Shown piece after piece: positions 57,204-64,000 of a DNA stretch of 64,000 bases; the stretch's first letter is position 1; each line of letters begins with the position of its first letter. Below the pieces are notes generated by a model. It made no database searches. It was not told where the DNA came from and saw nothing but the letters and a program-made list of their open reading frames with translations. The position numbers were made by a program, and so were the translations under genes. Origin of the DNA: an uncultured Bacteroides sp. (GTDB lineage: Bacteria > Bacteroidota > Bacteroidia > Bacteroidales > Bacteroidaceae); the NCBI GenBank assembly GCA_947074205.1, contig CAMTOQ010000013.1, forward strand, positions 1-64,000. Reading direction: 5' to 3'.

Positions 57204-58442
57204 ATGTATAGCCTACTACGTTTTCTCTTTATAGGTATTTATCTGTGTTGCGCATCCATGCTGATGGGACAAACCTATAAATACAGCGGCACCGATATGC
57301 CCTATGACACTGCGAATATAACAGTTACTCCACCTCCTTACGGTTATCAAATTAAAATGATCAACCACGTGGGTAGACATGGTTCAAGTTACCCTATTAG
57401 TGGCGAAGATGCTAAATATGTATTGGAACTTATCGAGCGCGCACAGCAAGATGAAGGGCTGACGCTGCATGGGCAGATGCTGCTTAATCAGATGCAAAAC
57501 TATGCGTCGGTTTGTGCCGATAATTGGGGGTTCTTGAGCAGCTTAGGCCGCCAACAACAGCAAGGCATAGCCCGTAGATTGGTAGAGGCTTATGGAGAAG
57601 AGGTGTTCAGATCCATAAAAGTGTGGTATGACGTTAAAGAGAGATGTTTCCAGAGTGGTGTCTATTTCCTCAACGAAGTAAAGGGGCTGTGTGGCGAAAA
57701 GGTCAATATCATAGCCGATATATTGCCGGTGCAAAACTCACTTCTCAACTTCTTTAATGTGAATCCGGAATATCGGGATTTTGTGGATAATGGATCGTGG
57801 AAGCTGACGATGGTCGACTATATAGCTCAAGAACTGTACGACAATAAGTTGCTAGAGCGCTATGTGAAGCCGGGTGTGACGCTGACACAAAAGGAACTTA
57901 TCAAGTTTTTTATAGCCCTATACAACTGTGTGGCTATAGCTCCCAACATCCCTATCGAACCTCAAAATGTGCCTAACCTGGGCGAGACCGTGATGCAACT
58001 GGGCTGGCGCATACAAAACGTACGTCAGTATCTGGAAAAAGGCCCTGCAAGGGGCAATGGCGATATACAAGTAGAAATAAGTAAACCATTGTTAGAAAAC
58101 TTTTTGCTGGTGGTAGACAGTGCCCTGACCGATAAAAACTTCTCTGCCTATCTTCGTTTTGCGCATGCCGAAACTATAATACCCTTTGCAGCCCTTCTTG
58201 GCATTCCCGAAGCCTCGGCAAGCACATCGGTAGTAGATAATATATGTGAGTTGTGGAAAGACTATGTGGTTTCTCCAATGGCCGCCAACATCATTTGGAC
58301 CATCTACGAAAACCAGTCGGGACATCGACTAGTAAAGATGACGCTCAACGAGCATGAAGTTCCTTTCCCGGTAGAGCCTTATAACTACCCCTATTACGAC
58401 TGGGTAAGGGTAAAACAGTTTTACGAAAACATCCTGAAGTGA
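57204..58442 (+). CDS. Histidine acid phosphatase family (MINPP-like), secreted
   Basis: NHVGRHGSSYPISGED near the N-terminus and FAHAETIIPFAALLG near the C-terminus; signal peptide. Confidence 0.82.
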   Translation: MYSLLRFLFIGIYLCCASMLMGQTYKYSGTDMPYDTANITVTPPPYGYQIKMINHVGRHGSSYPISGEDAKYVLELIERAQQDEGLTLHGQMLLNQMQNYASVCADNWGFLSSLGRQQQQGIARRLVEAYGEEVFRSIKVWYDVKERCFQSGVYFLNEVKGLCGEKVNIIADILPVQNSLLNFFNVNPEYRDFVDNGSWKLTMVDYIAQELYDNKLLERYVKPGVTLTQKELIKFFIALYNCVAIAPNIPIEPQNVPNLGETVMQLGWRIQNVRQYLEKGPARGNGDIQVEISKPLLENFLLVVDSALTDKNFSAYLRFAHAETIIPFAALLGIPEASASTSVVDNICELWKDYVVSPMAANIIWTIYENQSGHRLVKMTLNEHEVPFPVEPYNYPYYDWVRVKQFYENILK

Positions 58443-58505
58443 TCTAGCATCACGTCATGATGCATAAAGAGGATGAATGTAGGATAAAAAAAGTGTTACT
58501 ATTTT

Positions 58506-58534
58506 TTGTAATAGCGTGCGAACATCTATCTTTG
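58506..58534 (+). promoter_or_regulatory. Promoter upstream of GSCFA gene (TTG ... TATCTTTG)
   Basis: TTG at 58506-58508, TATCTTTG at 58527-58534, ATG at 58567. Confidence 0.6.
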
Positions 58535-58566
58535 AGAATCTAAAGTAATAATGTAGCACTGCAAAG

Positions 58567-59544
58567 ATGAATATCGACTTGATGACACCCGTAGCTATAG
58601 CAGCTGACACTAAAATAAATCACACCCACCGGATGATGATTTTAGGCTCCTGCTTTGCCGAGAATATTGGTAATTGCCTCATCGAAAGTGGTTTTAATTT
58701 AGATTTAAATCCCTTTGGTATTCTTTACAACCCACTCTCTGTTGCCGAGGCCCTCAACGAGGTAATCAGCAATAAGCAATATGTCGAGGCCGATCTTTTC
58801 GAATATCGTGGCTTGTGGCATAGCCTTTTGCATCATGGTTCCTTCTCTGCGGCTTCGAACAATGAGGCGTTGCACAATATCAATTCACGTTTGTCACACT
58901 CTTCGTCTGCCTTCCATCAAGGGCTAGATCTGCTTTTTATTACTTTTGGCACAGCTTATGTTTATGTAGATATGGCAAAAGAACGTGTAGTGGGCAATTG
59001 TCACAAACGTCCGGAGAGAGAGTTTATTCGCCGAAGAATTTCTGTTGAAGAGATTGTTACGGTATATTCCTCTTTAATTCAAAGACTACTAGCATCTACT
59101 CCCAATCTTAAGATCGTTTTCACGGTGAGCCCCATACGCCATCTGCGCGATGGGCTAGTAGAAAATCAGCGTAGCAAGGCTACACTGCACTTAGCAGTAG
59201 CCCAACTAGAGGAGAGATACCCGGAAAATGTGTCTTATTTCCCCTCTTACGAGATTGTGCAAGACGAACTACGTGACTATCGTTTCTACGCCGACGACCT
59301 AACCCATCCTTCAACATTGGCTATAAGTTATCTACAAGAACGTTTTGCGCAGACCTACTTCAATGAGGAAACTAGGTTGGTGATGAAGCAATTCCAGAAT
59401 TTGTCAAAGTCGCTAAATCATAGACCACTTCATCCGGACTCAGAGGATTACAAATCGTTTTTGGAGAAATTAACATTAAAGATAAATCAACTTATTGAAA
59501 AATATCCTTACTTAGAGAATCGTTTCAAGGATGTAAAATCTTGA
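58567..59544 (+). CDS. GSCFA domain protein
   Basis: MILGSCFAENIGNCLIESGFNLDLNPFGILYNP, FITFGTAYVY, VFTVSPIRHLRDG, DDLTHPS. Confidence 0.93.
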   Translation: MNIDLMTPVAIAADTKINHTHRMMILGSCFAENIGNCLIESGFNLDLNPFGILYNPLSVAEALNEVISNKQYVEADLFEYRGLWHSLLHHGSFSAASNNEALHNINSRLSHSSSAFHQGLDLLFITFGTAYVYVDMAKERVVGNCHKRPEREFIRRRISVEEIVTVYSSLIQRLLASTPNLKIVFTVSPIRHLRDGLVENQRSKATLHLAVAQLEERYPENVSYFPSYEIVQDELRDYRFYADDLTHPSTLAISYLQERFAQTYFNEETRLVMKQFQNLSKSLNHRPLHPDSEDYKSFLEKLTLKINQLIEKYPYLENRFKDVKS

Positions 59545-59600
59545 ATATGTATAATCTGCAGGGAATAACCGTAGAAACTAACAATTTTACTCGTTGATGT

Positions 59601-62081
59601 ATGTCCTATTCTATTGATGAAATAGCGCAAATTATTGGTGCACGAAGAGTGGGCCAACACGATATGCTTATTGATTGGTTGTTGACCGACAGCAGATCGT
59701 TGAACTTTCCCGAAGAGACTCTTTTCTTTGCTATTGCTACACCTCGCACCACTGGTGCCCAGTATATACAGGAACTCTACGACCGCGGCGTGCGCAATTT
59801 TGTGCTCTCCGAGGAAGATTTTGCTACGCTTGAGGCAGAAAATAAAATAAAAGAAGACTGCAATTGGCTGATAGTGCCTCAATCTATTAAAGCCTTGCAG
59901 CGATTGGCCGAAGAACATCGTCGCCAAGTGAATATACCCATTGTAAGTGTAACGGGTAGTAATGGTAAGACTATCGTAAAAGAGTGGCTTCACCAACTTC
60001 TTGCTCCCGACTACAATGTTGTGCGCTCGCCTCGCTCTTACAACTCTCAAATAGGGGTGCCACTCTCTGTGTGGCAGATACAGCCGGAGACAGAGCTGGC
60101 TATTATAGAGGCAGGTATATCACAGTCCGACGAGATGCGAGCCTTACAAATGATTATTCGTCCCACAATAGGGATACTTACCAATATCCGAGGTGCTCAT
60201 CAAGAAAACTTTGCCTCTCTTCAGGACAAGTGCATGGAGAAACTAGCGCTTTTTAAAGATTGCGATGTTTTGATATACGATGGCGACAACGAACTAATTA
60301 CCACCTGTGTGGCTAAGTCGATGCTTACCGCCCGCGAAATAGCTTGGAGCCGCAAAAACGATGAACACCCCTTGTTTATTAGCCGCATACAGAAGAAAAA
60401 TCTGCATACCATAATATCTTATCGCTATTTGGGATTAGACAACTCATTTACTATCCCATTTATTGATGATGCCTCTATAGAGAATGCACTCCATTGCTTG
60501 GCGGCTTGTCTCTACCTTATGGTGCCTTCCGACCAGATCTCTGCACGGATGGCAAAACTAGAACCTGTGGCTATGCGTCTAGAGGTGAAAGAGGGGAAAG
60601 CGAATTGTACATTGATTAATGATAGCTATAACAGTGATATTGCATCGCTCGATATAGCACTCGACTTTATGTCGCGACGCTCCGACTATAAAGAACGCAA
60701 GCACACATTAATACTATCGGATATATTGGAGAGTGGACAAACGCTTAACTCTCTCTACCGAAAGGTTGCCCAGCTGATAGATCGTAAAGGTATCAGTAGG
60801 CTGATAGGTGTTGGCCCTAATATTTCTTCTTTTGAATCTCGTTTCAATGTGGAGAAGCACTTCTTCGAAACTACAGAAGATTTATTGCGTTCCGGTCTTT
60901 TGAATCAGCTCCACAATGAGGTGGTATTAATCAAGGGCTGCCGTTCGTTTGGATTCGATCGCATCACCGAAGCACTTGTACTGAAGGTACACAAAACGAC
61001 GCTTGAGGTGAACCTCAGTGCGATGGTAGATAATCTGAACTTCTATCGCTCTAAGCTCGAACCCGCCACCAAGGTGGTTTGTATGGTGAAAGCATCTGCC
61101 TATGGTGCCGGAGCTCACGAGGTAGCCAAAACGCTACAAGAACATCGGGTAGACTACTTAGCTGTAGCAGTTGCCGATGAGGGTGCCGAACTGCGTCGCG
61201 CTGGTATCACAGCATCTATTATTATTATGGATCCTGAGCAATCGGCATTTAAAACAATGTTCGACAATGAGCTGGAACCGGAAGTTTATAACTTCCAACT
61301 GCTGGAAGAATTGATAAAAGCAGCCGAAAGAGAAGGTATAACCAACTATCCCGTGCACATCAAACTCGATACAGGGATGCACCGTCTAGGTTTCTCAGAA
61401 CACGATTTGCCTCAGCTCATTGAACGCTTGAAGAGCCAGAAAGCGTTAATTCCGCGTTCGGTTTTCTCGCATTTTGTGGGAAGCGATTCATCCGAATTCG
61501 ATAGCTTCACACGCAATCAAATTGATAGATTTGAACAACAATCTTCTCGTATACAAGAAGAATTTCCACATCGTATACTGAGACACATTTGCAATACTGC
61601 CGGAGTGCTTCGCTTTCCCGAAGCTCAATACGACATGGTACGTCTTGGTATCGGCCTATATGGAGTCAATCCTGTAGATAATTCTATTATTCATAATGTG
61701 AATAGCCTGCGAAGCACAATTCTTCAGTTGCGTGATGTTCCGGAAGACGAAACTGTGGGCTACAGCCGTTTGGGACACCTTTATCGCCCATCGCGAATAG
61801 CAGTAATCCCCATCGGGTATGCTGATGGTCTCAATAGACATTTAGGACGCGGAAAAGGCTATTGCATTGTCAATGGCAGTAAGGCCCCCTATGTGGGCAA
61901 TATCTGTATGGATGTGTGTATGGTAGATGTGACTGATATTCCTTGCAAGGAGGGGGATAGTGTGCTGATATTTGGCAACGAACTACCCATTACAGTGCTT
62001 TCAGACCTACTCGAAACCATACCTTACGAGATTCTGACTGGAGTTTCATCGAGAGTGAAACGTATCTATTATCAGGATTGA
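59601..62081 (+). CDS. Bifunctional MurF (UDP-N-acetylmuramoyl-tripeptide:D-Ala-D-Ala ligase) / alanine racemase
   Basis: VTGSNGKTIVKEWL, INDSYNSDIASLDIALDF (MurF) followed by VVCMVKASAYGAGAHEVAKTL, HIKLDTGMHRLGF, YVGNICMDVCMVDVTDI (Alr). Confidence 0.95.
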   Translation: MSYSIDEIAQIIGARRVGQHDMLIDWLLTDSRSLNFPEETLFFAIATPRTTGAQYIQELYDRGVRNFVLSEEDFATLEAENKIKEDCNWLIVPQSIKALQRLAEEHRRQVNIPIVSVTGSNGKTIVKEWLHQLLAPDYNVVRSPRSYNSQIGVPLSVWQIQPETELAIIEAGISQSDEMRALQMIIRPTIGILTNIRGAHQENFASLQDKCMEKLALFKDCDVLIYDGDNELITTCVAKSMLTAREIAWSRKNDEHPLFISRIQKKNLHTIISYRYLGLDNSFTIPFIDDASIENALHCLAACLYLMVPSDQISARMAKLEPVAMRLEVKEGKANCTLINDSYNSDIASLDIALDFMSRRSDYKERKHTLILSDILESGQTLNSLYRKVAQLIDRKGISRLIGVGPNISSFESRFNVEKHFFETTEDLLRSGLLNQLHNEVVLIKGCRSFGFDRITEALVLKVHKTTLEVNLSAMVDNLNFYRSKLEPATKVVCMVKASAYGAGAHEVAKTLQEHRVDYLAVAVADEGAELRRAGITASIIIMDPEQSAFKTMFDNELEPEVYNFQLLEELIKAAEREGITNYPVHIKLDTGMHRLGFSEHDLPQLIERLKSQKALIPRSVFSHFVGSDSSEFDSFTRNQIDRFEQQSSRIQEEFPHRILRHICNTAGVLRFPEAQYDMVRLGIGLYGVNPVDNSIIHNVNSLRSTILQLRDVPEDETVGYSRLGHLYRPSRIAVIPIGYADGLNRHLGRGKGYCIVNGSKAPYVGNICMDVCMVDVTDIPCKEGDSVLIFGNELPITVLSDLLETIPYEILTGVSSRVKRIYYQD

Positions 62082-62123
62082 TTTAATGAAACAGAAATAA
62101 CAAACTATTTAATATAACTACTT

Positions 62124-62342
62124 ATGAACATGCTATTATTATTGGGCTTTTTGCCAAGTGGCTCTGAATGGATTATCATCGCATTGGTTATTTTACTACT
62201 TTTTGGTGGTAAGAAAATTCCAGAATTGATGCGAGGCTTGGGCAAAGGTGTGAAGAGTTTCAAAGAAGGCGTTAACGAAGCGAAGGAGGAAATAGAAAAA
62301 GCCAAAGACGAAGTAGACTCAGATTCTAGCGATAAGAAATAG
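62124..62342 (+). CDS. tatA: Twin-arginine translocase TatA/TatE family subunit
   Basis: [35 protein letters not shown]. Confidence 0.93.
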   Translation: MNMLLLLGFLPSGSEWIIIALVILLLFGGKKIPELMRGLGKGVKSFKEGVNEAKEEIEKAKDEVDSDSSDKK

Positions 62343-62348
62343 TTAGAT

Positions 62349-63140
62349 ATGGCGGATATGAGTTTTTGGGATCATCTTGACGTGTTGCGTCGGGTGATTT
62401 TTCGTGTCGTAGGGGTATGGATCGGGATAGCTATAATCTACTTTATTGCAATGCCTTTTTTGTTTGATAACGTCATTTTGGCTCCTTGTCAGAATGACTT
62501 TATATTCTATGAGCTTTTGCGAAAGGTGGGACTATATTTTAATCTTAACGATGATTTCTTCACGCAAGAGTTTAAACTATCGTTGATCAATATCAATCTG
62601 GCTGCTCCCTTTATGATTCACATTTCAACGGCATTCTGGATGTCGGTGGTTACGGCTGTGCCTTATCTTTTCTACGAATTATGGCTCTTCATTAAGCCGG
62701 CCCTCTATCCTAAAGAACGTAGTGGAGTGCGAAAGGCTATACTTGTTGGTACGGTGATGTTCTATATAGGGGTTCTGCTAGGCTATTTCATGGTTTATCC
62801 ATTGACACTTCGCTTTCTTTCCACATATCAGCTGAGTCCCGAAATCAATAATGTAATTTCGCTCAATTCATATATAGACAACTTTATGATGTTGATTCTT
62901 TGTATGGGGCTTGCATTTGAACTGCCATTGCTCACTTGGTTGTTGTCTCTTCTTGGCTTAGTCACCCGATCGACATTACGCACGTATAGAAGGCACGCTT
63001 TCGTGGCAATCGTTATAGTAGCGGCTATAATAACACCAACGGGCGATCCATTTACATTGGCTATTGTGGCGCTGCCATTATATATGCTGTACGAGTTGAG
63101 TATACCGATGATAAAAGAGGTAGAAAGAGAGAAGAGCTGA
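62349..63140 (+). CDS. tatC: Twin-arginine translocase subunit TatC
   Basis: MSFWDHLDVLRRVIFR, FYELWLFIKPALYPKERSG, FELPLLTWLLSLLGLVT, AAIITPTGDPFTLAIVALPLYMLYE. Confidence 0.96.
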   Translation: MADMSFWDHLDVLRRVIFRVVGVWIGIAIIYFIAMPFLFDNVILAPCQNDFIFYELLRKVGLYFNLNDDFFTQEFKLSLININLAAPFMIHISTAFWMSVVTAVPYLFYELWLFIKPALYPKERSGVRKAILVGTVMFYIGVLLGYFMVYPLTLRFLSTYQLSPEINNVISLNSYIDNFMMLILCMGLAFELPLLTWLLSLLGLVTRSTLRTYRRHAFVAIVIVAAIITPTGDPFTLAIVALPLYMLYELSIPMIKEVEREKS

Positions 63141-63198
63141 AAGGCTCTTTTTTTATGTCTACAAATGGGAGGTGTTGAAAATGAGGGGGGTATAAAAT

Positions 63199-63280
63199 AA
63201 AAAAGGGAAGTCTCACGACTTCCACATTTTTTCTAACCTTAAATCTAAATCTCTATGAAAAAAACGTAGTGCAAATATAG
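63199..63280 (-). ncRNA. Candidate small RNA unit 1 (promoter + leader + terminator, minus strand)
   Basis: Minus strand: TATATTTG (plus 63272-63279), then CACTACGTTTTTTTCATAGAGATTTAGATTTAAGGTTAGAAAAAATGT, then GGAAGTCGTGAGACTTCC hairpin + T6. Near-identical to unit 2. Confidence 0.5.
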
Positions 63281-63378
63281 GGGATTTTATATTACGTAGT
63301 TGTTAATAGAATGAATAAAAGAAAGAATAAATACTAAAATGTGGAGGTGGAGAGGGGTAATAGGTGACATATAGATAA

Positions 63379-63460
63379 AAAAAAGGGAAGTCTCACGACT
63401 TCCACAATTTTTCTAACCTTAAATCTAAATCTCTATGAAAAAAACGTAGTGCAAATATAG
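63379..63460 (-). ncRNA. Candidate small RNA unit 2 (promoter + leader + terminator, minus strand)
   Basis: Same as unit 1, offset exactly 180 bp with one mismatch seen by eye (CCACATTTT versus CCACAATTT); T8 after the hairpin. Confidence 0.5.
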
Positions 63461-63537
63461 AGCTTTCTTTCATATCTCCATGTTAACGAATCACATAAAA
63501 GAAAGAATAAAAATTAATGACTGTAAAGGTTAGTAAA

Positions 63538-64000
63538 TCATATATTCTTTTCTACTCGATTTATCAAATTTTGGTAAATTGGGTTTTCGCGTAATACCTC
63601 CTTTACCCCTAATATTAATAGCTGTTTTCGTGCTCTGGTAAGTGCCACGTTGAGTTTTCGGTCTATTATCACCCCCTCATCCATTGTCAAATTGGGCAAA
63701 TATTTTAGCTGATATGGTGCATTCACGCAAAACGAATAAATGATAACATCACGTTCACTACCCTGAAACCTTTCCACCGTGTCAATGGCTATCTCATTGA
63801 GTGCCTCTATGCCCAGTTTCGCTATCTCCTTTCTGATTAAAGCTATTTGACTGCGGTAGGGTGTGATGATTCCTAATGTATGCACCGGATCGAAGCTACC
63901 CCGCTCATTTTCGTGTTGATAGATCTGGGCAGCCAAGCGGGCTGCCATAGCTGCTTCATCATGGTTGATCTTGATCTGTCCGCTCACAGCTTCTGCCTTT
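63538..64000 (-). CDS. C-terminal part of a UvrD/Upf1-like superfamily 1 helicase (truncated by window)
   Basis: GIITPYRSQIALIRKEI, DTVERFQGSERDVIIYSFC, LNVALTRARKQLLILG; frame open to the window edge. Confidence 0.88.
   Translation of the reverse strand, partial: KAEAVSGQIKINHDEAAMAARLAAQIYQHENERGSFDPVHTLGIITPYRSQIALIRKEIAKLGIEALNEIAIDTVERFQGSERDVIIYSFCVNAPYQLKYLPNLTMDEGVIIDRKLNVALTRARKQLLILGVKEVLRENPIYQNLINRVEKNI

Noticed and set aside
58447-58463. GCATCA-CGTCA-TGATGC small hairpin after the histidine phosphatase gene
   Set aside because: Short stem without a T-run; not strong enough to call a terminator or regulatory site.
63199-63460. CRISPR-like interpretation of the two repeats
   Set aside because: Only two copies, repeat length ~82 bp and ~98 bp spacer, with no cas genes nearby; the promoter/terminator layout fits transcription units better.
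1-64000. tRNA or rRNA genes
   Set aside because: No cloverleaf-like or rRNA-like segment was recognised in the intergenic regions by eye; a tRNAscan-SE/Infernal run would be decisive.

Overview
The window is a roughly 64 kb Bacteroidetes chromosomal segment. The calls rest on TAnnTTTG-type promoters, SusC/SusD genes, a hybrid two-component regulator, a MurF-Alr fusion and a GldH lipoprotein. Most of it is housekeeping: rluF (partial), an ABC-F ATPase, an M13 peptidase, purH, mreB-mreC-mreD-PBP2-rodA, gldH, ricT-like, holB, metF, panC/panD, an Nfn/glutamate-synthase-like fusion, serS, rpmA/rplU, dxs-trkA-trkH, murF-alr and tatA/tatC. The accessory content is a predicted beta-1,4-galactan utilisation locus (GH2, GH53, SusE/F-like, SusD, SusC, HTCS) and a TonB receptor paired with a repeat-rich lipoprotein. 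The observations I rate highest are: (1) a three-gene operon of an ABC/AAA ATPase, a DUF4435 (TOPRIM-like) protein and an MscS-type channel, resembling the ATPase + DUF4435 pairing of PARIS anti-phage systems; (2) two near-identical ~82 bp units exactly 180 bp apart downstream of tatC, each reading on the minus strand as promoter, ~65-70 nt leader and intrinsic terminator, i.e. candidate tandem sRNA genes; (3) a family of intergenic mosaic palindromic repeats with three clear copies and one divergent copy; (4) a long hairpin directly after a candidate promoter between mreB and mreC. All calls are by eye from the sequence and ORF track. No database search, folding or alignment program was run.
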